Below, piece by piece: positions 35,344-46,744 of a stretch of DNA of 64,000 bases. The notes beneath the pieces are model-generated. The model saw only the letters and a program-made list of their open reading frames with translations, was not told where the DNA came from and searched no databases. How positions within the stretch are numbered: position 1 is the stretch's first letter; each line of letters opens with the position of its first letter. The position numbers were made by a program, and so were the translations under genes. This DNA comes from Neoechinorhynchus agilis (taxonomy: Eukaryota > Acanthocephala), in NCBI GenBank assembly GCA_051530055.1, contig CM121343.1, forward strand, positions 2,046,001 to 2,110,000, written 5' to 3'.

Positions 35344-38071
35344 ATGAGTTTTCAACTTTCAATCGGATATGTTATGAACAATCCAAACGCCAACGGACAA
35401 ACTTTTATTCGTCCACCCCAAGATACGACCGTTGTTGAGGGTGAAAACATCATTATACATTGTGAGTTACAAAAACCCCACGGTGAAGTTCAATGGATAA
35501 AGGACGATGTGGCAATGGGTGAGTTATTCGGAATGATCCGTGATCTTCAGAAGTGAGCTCTTCAGGATTTGATCGAGAACTTGTTGGGTTTCCGCGAATG
35601 GAAATTCAAGGGGATGAAAGGAAAGGCCAATTCAACCTGCTTATTGAGGATACGTTGCTCACGGACCGTGGAACATATTCCTGTGAAGTATCTCCACACC
35701 GCAATCATGATAATTCCAAGCGTATTGGCTTTTTAAATGTTATTGGTAGGTGTTTTCAAATCTATTATACCAATATAATTTATAATTTTGATCACTTAAG
35801 CTCCCCCAAAATTTGCTATTATTTATGCTAAACCAAGTGATCAATTCTCTAAACTGTCAGCAAATGATTATTTGCTCAACGTCACTTTGGATTCAAAACA
35901 AATAGAAATATCCTGCGTGGCATCGGGCAGTTTTCCTGAGTCTTATATAATTTGGAAGATTGAACCAAGTGGCGTAATGCACGATACTTTTATTTTGGAA
36001 GCATTAGAGAGAAATTCACAATCGAGGAAACGAATTTATTTGAATGACGGTGAGTTTTCCATTTTCATGTAGTGGACCTGTTCTGTTAAAATTTCAATTT
36101 TCTCTGGCTTTTAAATTTCTCCGATGTGATGAACGTCTCATTTTTGAAGGAGCCCTACTTTTTCAAAAAGATGGCAATTACCATTATTATCCAAATGTTC
36201 AGATGAATATTGGACATATGAGGTCACTAGTATAGTGAAATTACCAATCGACCAACATTTAAATGGAACTCGACTTGTGTGCCAGATTTTCCACTTGGCT
36301 CTTCGTGGATCAATTCTACGACCCACAATTGAGATATACGTCCAGCGTTAGAAAGCGTTATCTTCCATTTCATTTTCAATAGTCCTATCTTTTAGCATCC
36401 TCTGTATCTAAGGGTAATCATACTTTAAATGTTGTGAGACAATCTCCTCTTTATGATAACTGCACGGACCGCACTACAAATAAAAGTAGTGCATTTGATT
36501 GGATGAAGAGTCTTAATTCCTTGTATGAAACAAAATTAAGAATACAATTCAAGCGAGAAAACGATGTAATTGGTTATTATGTGTTAGACATCAATAAGGA
36601 CAAAAAACAGATTAAAAGCAGCATGCAACATGATCACGGCCGTTTGAAGGAAGCTTTTGAGGTTTTCTCACAAATGCAATCAACTCAAAATTATAATGGA
36701 TATTTTAAATGGGACCTCTTTTGCACTCTACGGAGATTAAGTACTAATGCATCTCTTCCAATTTGTACGTAATTGTGAGAAAAATTGACAGTTTCAAAGT
36801 TAATTCGATTTATAGATCTTATTATAGAGATAAATGAATCCATTTCTACGTTCGACGCCTCCAGAAACCGGAATGTTGTCCATAAAATTACATTAGCATT
36901 GGTAAGTTAGAATTTAATCAGTAACAATATCTCATTAGAATTAGCGGATTGAGCCTGAGGCTTCAGATGTGTCGCCAATACAAATGATTAATGGATCTAT
37001 ATGCGATGCTTCTGACTTTAACAACACACTGTTTAAATCTTCCATCAATGCCACAATGTCCCAGATTATGTTTTTTACGGAGGTACGTGACCAGCCTTTC
37101 TCAATATTTGACCAACTCCCATTCCCTATAGCACATCGCTGATGAAGTTGAAAAGACGACAGGTATGAAATTATATACTTCTCTTACAACTTCAGTTCCG
37201 GATGGAACGAAACTCATGTTTCAAGAGGTCATATAACAATATTTGTAAAGCTTTAAATTCTCTAATGCATTTCATGGGTGTGGCTAGTAGAAATTTCTAA
37301 CCTGTTGCTTTTAATCGAATTATCAAATCAAAAGTCGCATTTCTTAGGAGTAGTCAAGGGCCAGTTAAAAAAAAGAAGATTCAGTAACTTTAGAAGTCAA
37401 TTTAAACCTCTTCTACTTCATGTGTTTTTAGGTAGTAATCATCAAATGGCTGCTAACGCTACCGATTATCTCATTTCCTATTTGTGTATTTTCCTGGATA
37501 AGAATGAGACGGCTAAATATGAGTTTTTGCTGCTTGGGGTGAATTTTGGTTAAGTCACAGTCAATGAAGTAAACGCATTGCTGTTCACAGCGTCAACTCG
37601 TTCGATCAGATCGGATGAAAAATCAATCATTGACACTTCAAAAACGTACTTGTCGTAATTCGGCAAGTGGACTTTGTCGTGGTTCACTATTATCCATTAT
37701 TACAATGTGCATCATAAGCGCATTCGTTTTGCTTTCGGCCATAACGGTGATCAAGGCTATTTCTTGGAAAAACAAATACTTATGTAAATCATCCGAATTC
37801 TATATGTACCCATGATACGCTTGTATAGTTCGCAGTCCAAGACGTCCCGTCGTTCAAGCCAATGCGTTTCGGTTAAACAGTTCAAAAACTCAATCTAAGG
37901 TATGTAAGCCAAAATTAGAAGAAAAAACGCAGTGTCCGAAAAAGTCATTTTAAGGTCCCCCCTGCTGCACACTTGACGACCGTTTCTTATGATTTAAACG
38001 GTGTAGATGTTAGATTAATGGTCACTTCAGACAAATGCAAGTCATGTAGGCCAATAATTCTCATTTGTTGA
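35344..38071 (+). CDS. Nephrin/Kirre-like immunoglobulin-domain receptor
   Basis: A single-pass adhesion receptor assembled from many short-intron exons. Ig domain 1 (35344-35518 plus 35566-35745) reads RPPQDTTVVEGENIIIHCEL, VQWIKDDVAMGFDRELVGF, RKGQFNLLIEDTLLTDRGTY, SCEVSP, the pattern of the first domain of Kirre/SYG-1/nephrin. Ig domain 2 (35801-36049 plus 36203-36346) has EISCVASGSFPESYIIWKIE and DEYWTYEVTSIVKLPID, NGTRLVCQ. Exons 36396-36764, 36816-36901, 36945-37082, 37132-37162 and 37196-37227 add about 200 residues of unknown ectodomain with several N-x-S/T sites. A membrane helix (LLSIITMCIISAFVLLSAIT, 37611-37790) and a basic, proline-containing tail end at 38071. Introns are 33-55 nt, except one of 153. 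The link across 37228-37432 and the signal-peptide exon are unresolved. Only two Ig domains, against five or more in family members. Confidence 0.75.
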
Positions 38072-38074
38072 TCT

Positions 38075-39055
38075 TAGCATATTTAGCATTCCAGCAATTC
38101 CCATCTCGTTTAAACTTTTACAACGGACACCATGTAAATGTTCCAACTTCGAATATAAACAATTTGAGAGATGACTCGCCTTCGAATTATATATTCCAGT
38201 GATGTCCTTTGCTATATATTCTTAACAACAGTTCAACAACATTCGGTGTTGTTGAGGCCGAAAAACATCCAACTTGCATTTCCCCATTTACATGAAATAA
38301 ATACATTGCGTAGTTTTGAATGGTTTTGTAGGTTTAGTCTTGAAACCTCTACAAGAATGCGACCCGAGAAACTGATCCCTTCTTAAACTTTTTGTCTTTT
38401 GGCACAATATATTTCCCGGCCATAATAAAATGAATAATTATTTTACCAATTGATGGAAGGCATCTTTGTCGCGTACTCGCATTGTTATAGATAGATTTTT
38501 CCAAAACGTTCCCGGTACGATGTTTTATTTTGTCCGAATTTTCGCTGCTTCACGGCTTCTTCGGGGACTCTCCCTCACCCTGAAAAGGTCAGAAAAGTGA
38601 TAAAATGTCTCACAATTCATCCTTCCGATTGAGTGACCCATCAGCCTGCCACTCCTCCACGACCAATAAACAGAGCCTCGGCGATGGAAAGGTCTACAGG
38701 ATCAGATGCCCAAGGTTTTAGCAAAAGGGGGTGGCCAACGGTGCTGACACGTCCGACGGTCCGAACGGGTTACGTGCATTACAGAAATGCTCAGTTACCC
38801 GCTGGTGCTGCCTCCGTCTTTCCAATGTAGCTGCAGGATTTCCCCTCGTATAAACATCGTACTCGGGAACGTTTTTGGGAAAATCTAAATTATTTTACCT
38901 GTTTTTTTAAGTGCTTTTGCACTCAATGTGAAGAATGCGCTTTTTAGAGTAAATGCAATCTAATCGAGGCTCTAAATTCGAAAAATTCCCATTTTCGATT
39001 GCAGGTCTTTACCCGGTAAATAATTTTTCGATTAAAAACGTTTCATCGTCAAACA
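38075..39055. other. Intergenic with a GC-richer segment (about 38510-38880)
   Basis: The 38510-38880 stretch is clearly more GC-rich than its surroundings (GACACGTCCGACGGTCCGAA) and encodes only short frames. It looks like a transposon remnant that I cannot name. The rest is AT-rich spacer. Confidence 0.45.
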
Positions 39056-39060
39056 AAATG

Positions 39061-39150
39061 ATAATGATGATGAACTCGATGAAGTTCGAAATGTTTTTAA
39101 TAAAAAATCATTCACCGCGGGTGTAGACTTCTAAACAATAATTCTAACGA
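39061..39150 (+). repeat. Short dispersed element with hairpin motif
   Basis: Begins ATAATGATGATGAACTCGAT, then GAAGTTCGAAATG. It continues TCATTCACCGCGGGTGTAGA, CTTCTAAACAATAATTC. Copies of the same element are at 63115-63210 (-) and 63650-63750 (-). Confidence 0.8.
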
Positions 39151-39780
39151 AACTCACAAAACAATGAAGATGCAAATATAAGAATCATTTTGATTGCAGG
39201 ATATAACGCGCTGATTGAAATCTAAAACACATCTAGGCTTTCCTTAGCAAAACTCTTTTATTTTTTTAACCAATGAACTGATATTTTTCAATTGTAAGAT
39301 TTATCATTTCATTGTTTCAAAATGATTAGCTGGTCCATCCATATTCATTACTTCCAAATGTTGCAATGCTAATTGCAGTTATGTTAAAGTTTACAGAATT
39401 TCAACGGTGATTTCTTTATTTGAGAAGCATTGATTGTAAGCAAGAAAACAGCCGAAGATTCCTTTCGAGATCTTATTTTTCAAGTTTTGAGGTTGCAGTG
39501 ATGATGTTTTTCTGGTTCAAGTGATATTTTATTATTTTGGTCACTTGTAAACACCCGAGAGGGAGAGATCGCTGGTTGAATAAGTCATTATCAATTCAAA
39601 TCTAATAAGTAAGCACGTAAGGTCATAATCACACGACATGAGTGTTCGTTTGATTCGAGAACCGGAGATTTGATTCAATCTGTCGAGATATTCGTTCGAC
39701 TTTAACGATCTCTCTCAGGTATCGATGACCGGCAAAAATAATAGCATATCTAACCACCTAAATGGAATTCTCAATTAAAT

Positions 39781-39990
39781 TGAGTGAATTTAATTTGTTA
39801 AATAAATCAGGGAGATCTCGTCATGAATAGAAAATCCAAAGTCTTTTCTTTTATCGTCCAAGAATGAAATCAACTCAGCCTTGAATTGGACGAAACGCTT
39901 TAACACTTTTCCCCCGGAGAGCCAACGAGAACGTTCATGTGATACAGGAGCCATTTGTATTCTGAGAGAAAATTCGGGATGCAAGTGGAC
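39781..39990 (-). mobile_element. hAT-type transposase fragment
   Basis: Minus-strand frame APVSHERSRWLSGGKVLKRF, VQFKAELISFLDDKRKDFGF matches the RWLSRGKVL-x4-ELR-E-L-FL block of ZBED5/FAM200-like hAT transposases. Only about 60 residues remain, so this is a relic. A hairpin-motif copy (40050-40091, -) lies beside it. Confidence 0.65.
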
Positions 39991-40094
39991 GAGATTTTAT
40001 GAAAATTACAAGTGTAATCATTGTGATGATAGTGAGATTGATTTATTGATTCCCTTAATATTTCGTCCGTCTCGTTGGACTTCTTCAGGTCTAA

Positions 40095-41210
40095 AAAGTA
40101 GAACTGAATTTGAATCAGTGCGTCAAGCAGCACTAAATGGATTAATTTAAATACAGCAAGCTTTCTTTTTAACGTCGTAAATCGTATTTGTTCAATTCGT
40201 CAAAAGTCATAAACGTTAAAGATCATGACATGTGCAATACTAAACAGAATTGGATAAGACCAATGAAATCACCGCATCAGAAGTACCATATTTGGATTTT
40301 CTTGGCGGATGAGAGTGGCGAATCCCTCTCCATTTCCCTGCATGGAAGGAAAGTCATCGATGTAAACGCTAATACTGTTTTTCCACTGTAGTTTGAAGAG
40401 CAAAATGTTTTGGTTCAATTCATTGAAAGTATCATCGCTTTTAGTCGTAGTTTTTTTAGTCTTATTTTTCATTGGGCTTTATTGCTAACGTCGGTGGATT
40501 CATCACCTCGAAGAGTCGTCAATGTGTTAGCAGATTTCATCTTTTAAATCTGAGCATAGCGGGTCCAAGATTAGTTTCAAAAACTATTGCTAAAACTTGT
40601 TTAGTGATTGATTCAGCCTCTGTATGAGCTTACAACTTATAATCAATCTTTTTCCTGGCAGCTTTAAGTGGTTTTGTTTTTTTAAGCCCTAATGATTTCA
40701 AAGTATACCTTCGATTACGCTTTAACAGTTTGATGTTTTGTTTCCAAGTTTCGCTTCAATTTGCATGGAAAAAAGCGCCTCATTCAATAGAGCTGAATTA
40801 CAAATCGATCCAAATGGCGATGGAGCATCTCATAACTGATTTCATCTTATTTTGGTTCTTTTCTTTTAATTTAACGCTTTCACATTTTCATTCTAACGTA
40901 TTTGTCCATAAATAACAAAATGAATAACGCTTATTATTTGCTATTCGTGTAGCTTTCTGAAAACCTAATACGGCGGCACACAGGTTTGTTGCCGGTGAAA
41001 ACTTTCTTACATTACTCCGATTAAAATCTTAAAATCACTTCAAAATAACACACTCGAAAAAATATGTTTTTAGAATTATTAATATTTTGTTTATGTCCGA
41101 AAAATTGAAGGGATATTTCGACACAATCTTGGGCCTTTATCAAGGTAGCTTGAAGGTTATTTTGAAAGTATTAAAAACCTGTTGAAAAGATAATTCATTG
41201 TTATTTGTTG
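40095..41210. other. Intergenic, nothing firm
   Basis: Short frames occur on both strands (for example KYHIWIFLADESGESLSISL at about 40280), but no splice-supported gene emerges. At 41085-41115 is a half-copy of the palindromic MITE (TTTATGTCCGAAAAATTGAA). Confidence 0.45.
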
Positions 41211-41216
41211 ATAGGA

Positions 41217-41393
41217 GAGATAAATGAAATTAAGATTTTTATTGGATATTTCGATCCACCATCTCGGATCTTCTTCAGCGATTGTCAGCAGAGGAAAATA
41301 GCTTACCTGTATTTTCCTCTACTGACAATCGCTGAAGAAGATCCGAGATAGTGGATCGAAATATCCAATAAAAATCTTAATTTCATTTATCTC
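41217..41393. repeat. Near-perfect hairpin, 84-bp arms and 9-bp loop
   Basis: Arms 41217-41300 and 41310-41393 are inverted repeats with only two mismatches. In a minus-strand transcript both become G:U pairs. Each arm contains CGCTGAAGAAGATCCGAGAT then GTGGATCGAAATATCCAATA, the recurring hairpin motif. No coding capacity. Confidence 0.93.
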
Positions 41394-41394
41394 G

Positions 41395-42010
41395 ATGAGC
41401 TGACGGACAGCGTTGCCCTCCTCTGATTCCTTTTCAGACAACCGAAGAAAAGCTTCCTGACGAAGACGCAAGGCGTCGAAAATTTGAATCAATAAACAAA
41501 TAAAACACCCATTTTCCGTTCGAAAATAAATCTGGAATAAACATGAGGGTGTTGGGAAAAGAGGCTTTCCATAATATCAAAAAAATATTAAAAACCTATT
41601 TTAACTTTCACGAGTGAAGAGAATGTTCACTTTTCAAAACACCATTTTTAAAAATCAGCTCAACAGTTTTTCGGTCGATTATCCAGCTTTAGCCGATACT
41701 CTTCCTAAATTACATTGCTTTTATGAACTAAATTTGCTTCCGTTAAGCGGTTTTGTGAGTTTAAAGTGACAAAGAAGCGCGCTATCAATTTTTTTTAACC
41801 ATAGTCAAGTAAATCTAATTTAAGTAAGTACAACGGCTTATTCAAATCACAAAAGACACCATAAAACAAAATTCGACGCATCTCAAAGGATCCTTTCCAC
41901 AACATGGTCTTAAAAATGGATTACATTGAGCTCCAACGTCGTTTAGAAGCGATTGTACGCCGTAAAGGTAACTTTGGTTAATTTAAAGGCATTTGATATC
42001 ACAAAAATAA
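41395..42010. other. Intergenic, 3' flank of PRELI gene
   Basis: Contains another motif copy at 41456-41485 (CCTGACGAAGACGCAAGGCG, TCGAAAATT). No gene recognised. Confidence 0.5.
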
Positions 42011-42012
42011 CT

Positions 42013-42696
42013 TTATTCATTAAATGGTCCTTTATTTTCCGCCGCTATTAGCGGTACCATTGGTCTTCTTTTCAATGATCGATGGCTGTTCTCTTCCCTT
42101 GCAGCTCGGCATTCACTAAGTTTATCCCAAAGCGCTTTAAAAGCCATTTCGGAGTTCTTTTTATATCGTCTAAGACCAAAGGATTCGAGTGCAGCGTGAG
42201 CAGTTGGGAAAGTGCCTTTGATTTTAACAAATTTATCGCACAAAGTAAGTCGCTCGCCACTGGGTTTGAACGCGATGAACTCTTCGACGATCTAAAACAA
42301 ATTGTGATCTCAAACCATCGATCAACTCATTACCATGATGTGTCTATGGGATAGATTGTAATTGTACACAGCAAGTGACCGATTTCTCACATTGAAAAGC
42401 ATTTCTTCAATAACTAAACCACTCGACGGAGATGCACCGGCCAATCGTAGGATTTTAGCCCCCCAATCAGGAATTTTGTTGGTTTTTGAGCATATTTTTC
42501 GAACCCTAAGGTATCCGTCCGATGTAAATTCGCGCTCAATCGTATCTTCCGTTAGGACGTGTTTACTTCAATGAACGTGAGTACATCAAAAACTCATTAC
42601 TACTAACCTCAAACTGTTTGGATACCGAGTGAACAATCCATAGGCTACATTGGCCCAACCGAATGGCAATGAAGCAAACGATGAGAACTCACGCAT
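42013..42696 (-). CDS. PRELID1: PRELI-domain mitochondrial lipid-transfer protein (PRELID1-like)
   Basis: Complete three-exon gene: 42696-42608, 42565-42334 and 42291-42013, joined by two 42-nt GT-AG introns, total 600 nt (199 residues plus stop). PRELI proteins carry phosphatidic acid across the mitochondrial intermembrane space with TRIAP1. The predicted protein reads MREFSSFASLPFGWANVAYG, LFTRYPNSLSKHVLTEDTIE, REFTSDGYLRVRKICSKTNK, IPDWGAKILRLAG, then NYNLSHRHIMIVEEFIAFKP and ALESFGLRRYKKNSEMAFKA. The RYPNP-xx-KHVLTED-x5-E, R-LLTKTN+-P-W and F-+K-N---G blocks of PRELID1 are all recognisable. The C-terminal 35 residues are basic and polar. PRELID1 is favoured over PRELID3/SLMO because of KHVLTED and TKTNK-PDW. 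Confidence 0.93.
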
Positions 42697-42964
42697 CCTC
42701 CGTATTACAGCATTCGTCGATATCGCAGTTCTCTATTGTTATATCTTTCTTTCGAACTTTAGACTTGAATTCGCTTGAACATACAAATCTTTGCGGAATT
42801 TCCCATCGAAAATTAGTCTATTAATGGCCATCCGCCTGCACTGACCGTCATCGTGAGGAAACTCTAAGGGATTATTTGACCCGTCCATACAATTTCGAAT
42901 TATCTCAATTCAGAGTATCCGGGCGATCACCACAATTTTAAAATATCGATTTGTGACCAATTAT

Positions 42965-43280
42965 GACACGGCTGATAATTTTCCTTGGGCACACAACCCA
43001 CCGATCTGGTTCAGGGAAGCGTATAAAATCACTTAATATCCCGCTGAACCATACGGTCGTGAGTTTTCTACATCCCCGTCCGGATCCTCAGATACCTCTC
43101 GAGGAGGAGGGACTCATCAGTGAGTTTCCTCCCTTCAGCGAGCTATTTCATCCCTTTGGTCGGATTCGAACCACTGGACCCTTAATCGGTATCACGGGCA
43201 TTAGGGGACGTCCCGCCTCCCCGGGAGGTATCTGAGGATCCGGAGGAATGTACAAACTCTTTTACCGAATGGTTCAGTGC
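42965..43280. mobile_element. SINE-1 fragments in both orientations
   Basis: 42965-43115 is a reverse-oriented tail and body (CGGCTGATAATTTTCCTTGG, CATCCCCGTCCGGATCCTCA). 43195-43280 is a forward body fragment (CGTCCCGCCTCCCCGGGAGG, TATCTGAGGATCCGGAGG). Confidence 0.7.
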
Positions 43281-43307
43281 ATTGGGTAATCGAATTTCGG
43301 TGGACAT

Positions 43308-44190
43308 AGTTCAATCTTCCCAAGATCCGCTCCTTGTCATTAATGTCGTCGCTTTGGTTCACGATTATCAGTATAATTCAAGTTAGTCGATTCTCTAAGT
43401 GGTTGCTCCAATCAGAGACAAAATCGTTTCCAATCAAAAGATTTGGAGACTTCGTGATTACATTGAATTGAGATGTTTCGGGAAAAAGATTCGCTTCATC
43501 GGCCATTCGCTGAAAGCAATGACTGATGAGGCTTCTTCTTTCGAAATATCTCAATTGAGAATATTCCGAGATCCGGGGATCACCACAATTTTTAAATAGT
43601 TCAATCTTCCCAAGATCCGCTCCTTGTCATTAATGTCGTCGCTTTGGTTCACGATTATCAGTATAATTCAAGTTAGTCGATTCTCTAAGTGGTTGCTCCA
43701 ATCAGAGACAAAATCGTTTCCAATCAAAAGATTTGGAGACTTCGTGATTACATTGAATTGAGATGTTCCGCGAAAAAGATTCGCTTCATCGGCCATTCGC
43801 TGAAAGCAATGACTGATGAGGCTTCTTCTTTCGAAATATCTCAATTCAGAATATTCCGAGATCCGGGGGATCACCACAATTTTTAAATAGTTCAATCTTC
43901 CCAAGATCCGCTCCTTGTCATTAATGTCGTCGCTTTGGTTCACGATTATCAGTATAATTCAAGTTAGTCGATTCTAAGTGGTTGCTCCAATCAGAGACAA
44001 AATCGTTTCCAATCAAAAGATTTGGAGACTTCGTGATTACATTGAATTGAGATGTTCCGCGAAAAAGATTCGCTTCATCGGCCATTCGCTGAAAGCAATG
44101 ACTGATGAGGCTTCTTCTTTCGAAATATCTCAATTCAGAATATTCCGAGATCCGGCGGATCACCACAATTTTTAAATAGTTCAATCTCCT
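43308..44190 (+). repeat. 290-bp palindromic repeat, three tandem units
   Basis: Units start near 43308, 43598 and 43889, with a partial one at 44178. Each begins AGTTCAATCTTCCCAAGATC and has internal inverted words (GAATTGAGATGTTCCG against TTTCGAAATATCTCAATTC), so each folds on itself. Repeated 65-codon frames are repeat translations. The inverted copy is at 12140-12700; the shared flank extends to about 44370. Confidence 0.92.
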
Positions 44191-44379
44191 AAGATCCGCT
44201 TGATTATGATCATTGTCAGATCTCTATGAAACGATTAACTCTTTATTGCCAATATGAGCGGTGACTATCTCGCTTAATCTCACGTGAGGGAAAAAAACTC
44301 AAAATTATCTTAACTTTTGTTTAATTCTTTTTTTTCGGAACTTTTTTAGCTGCTGCTTCGAGGGAAGTAAAATCGCTCC

Positions 44380-45110
44380 AATGGAATTTCTAAAATCATG
44401 AAAGATTGGCTCAGCGAATTAGAAGGACTTGTTTCGAATCAACACTATCCGATTATTTCCGATTAAACTCAAAAACTGCACAATCGTATTTTGTAGACGG
44501 AGAATCATCCTTTAAATTACATTTTATCCAGGGATTATAATCATTGTCGGATCATCATAAAACGATTAACTCTTTTATTGTTAATATGACCCATAATTTT
44601 TGGCAGCACTTTTTTCGCTAAACGCTGTAATGGAATTTCTGGGGACCATTAAAGATTAGCTCAGCGAATTAGACGAAGTCGTTTCGAATCAACAATATTC
44701 AATTATGCAATATTATTTTATAGATGAAGCATCAATAAACTTATGGAACCGTAGTTAATTTTTTGCCATGATAGATTTAGCAATATTTACACGATATTCT
44801 TAAACTCACCCAACATCGATTTTTAATACCCATTTTGTGAGGCACTTCGTTTGTTTAGAAGATATTAACACTGCAGATTTTTCAAGTTGAGTCTTTAATT
44901 TCACTAATTTGTATTGGCGTTAAATAATCAAAACAATGCGTCACGGCGTTCAATGTCTAATCAATTTTCATTTGTTTCAACTTTCAAATGAAATTTGCAT
45001 CCAGAACCTCAGACATCCAATTACTGTCAACGTTTTTGTAATGATTTCTTAATTAGGGAACGAAATAGCTAACACAATTTATTGGAATACGAGAAAATAT
45101 AGAGAATGTG
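44380..45110. other. Intergenic with a diverged direct repeat
   Basis: 44390-44470 and 44630-44710 share GATTGGCTCAGCGAATTAGA-like and CGTTTCGAATCAACAATATT-like words at about 240-bp spacing. Otherwise AT-rich 3' flank of the zinc-finger gene. Confidence 0.5.
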
Positions 45111-45114
45111 ACAC

Positions 45115-46707
45115 TCAATGCTCGAATTTCTCGTGGCGACGAATTTCCTGACCTATAGGATCGTACCTTCCATCGGGCATTCTTCCAATTTTGTTCATAT
45201 GCCATGATTTAACAGTCTGAAGTGATCTTTGAATTTGACACTCAGTGATTGACTGAGTAGTCAGTGCAGTCGACAAAATTGGACATCTCATCTTTGATAG
45301 CGGTTCGCTAATATGAGCGGTCATGAAATGTCTTTTAAGATCAATTTTCCGCTGGTACGTTTTATCGCAACTCTCACATCCATAAGGTTTGAGACCAGTG
45401 TGCTTTCTGGTATGAGTTATCAAGTTTGATGATTGGGAGAAAGATTTATTGCATATCTTGCAGACGTGTGGCTTCTCTCCTAAAATATTTCATTTAAAGC
45501 ACTCGAAAAATTGGAAAACCTTTCTCTTATATTTCGGGAAATTTTAATTATGAACGTCATGTACTTTGTATTTTGATCAATTCAATAGAAAACATTCTGG
45601 AGTAAAAAAAAGGAATTCCGATAATTGCATTTCAACGCATCTTTTTCGGCGTTCGTCTTGTCATTGAAAAGCACTTATTGGTGCAGATTCTTATTCTCTT
45701 TCGAAAAGTAAACAATTTTGTGTATCCTCAATCGAAAATTGATTTAAGGTAGGTTTTTTTAATTTGGCGATAAAAGATAACTTTGGCAATACTACTTTTT
45801 AAATTCAAATATAATCTCCAGGTCACTAACGATGATTTTTAATAAAGACGTGGTTTCAATGCGTGTTTTGGTTTATAAATTTACAAAAAAAATTGATTTC
45901 AAACATTTGAGGCAATCATGTTTCCATTTTAATGCGACTTACTATTGCGTGCATAAATACTAATTAATAAATTATACGAATACAAGAAACTCAGCATCTG
46001 ATTGGATGGACGTATAAATGTAAATAATTTAAGATTTATTATTGGATTTCGTAATTAAGTTAGCCGACTTATTTCGAATATCTTACACTTCAACGCCTTA
46101 GATATAATATACTCTCTGCTGTACACTAAATAATTAAAATTAACAAATTTTTGTTGATCGTTTCCAAAAACCTAAGGATGAAGAAATAAATCAATTAATT
46201 TTATCAATATTATGGATAAAAATATAAATGTTCGTCGCAAATTGTTTATCACCTGAATTAGCGTTTAACAAAATTTTAGATTAAATTGTTAAAATACTTA
46301 CCTGTATGAACAAAAGTATGTTTTTTCATGTCTGATTTTTGCCTGAAGCGTTTCCCACAGTATTCGCATTGAAAAGGTCTTACATTGGAATGAATCATTT
46401 GGTGTGTATTGAGCGTTGAAGCCCGCTTGTATCGATTTCCGCAGTGATTGCATTCAAACATTCGTTTTTCGTCCTGAAGGTGTTTTTTCTTTCCTATGTC
46501 ATAGTTAAGCATTGCAACCTGCAAAGAAGCAGCAGCTGCCATAACGGCATAAAAGGACTCATTTGAACTGTAATAGGCTGATGAAATCGATGAAGCATTG
46601 CTTATTTGATTTCCAGAATGCATCATTGGTACTCTTTGATGGATGAAAAGATTGCTGCCATTTGCTTGAAATTGGTATCGATTATATATTGGTATTATCG
46701 AATTCAT
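45115..46707 (-). CDS. GFI1: GFI1/Senseless/PAG-3 zinc-finger transcription factor
   Basis: Two exons, 46707-46302 and 45479-45115, joined by an 822-nt GT-AG intron that falls exactly in a finger linker (HTG|EKPH), give 256 residues. GFI1-family factors are nuclear DNA-binding regulators of neural and secretory cell fate. Four C2H2 fingers occupy about residues 84-191: [60 protein letters not shown] and [37 protein letters not shown] and [15 protein letters not shown] are diagnostic of this family. The count of four equals Senseless. The SNAG repressor motif (MPRSFLVK) is not present in the visible N-terminus. The coding frame is open for a few codons upstream to a possible acceptor at about 46742, so a SNAG exon could be missing from this model. 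Confidence 0.93.
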
Positions 46708-46744
46708 TGGTGACTGATCAAAGTAGCGGAACTCTTGCTTTAAA

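Noticed and set aside
37433-37530. Membrane helix IKWLLTLPIISFPICVFSW in the Ig gene
   Set aside because: It is in the frame not supported by splicing; the alternative frame joins a 52-nt intron to the exon with the real membrane segment at 37690-37760.
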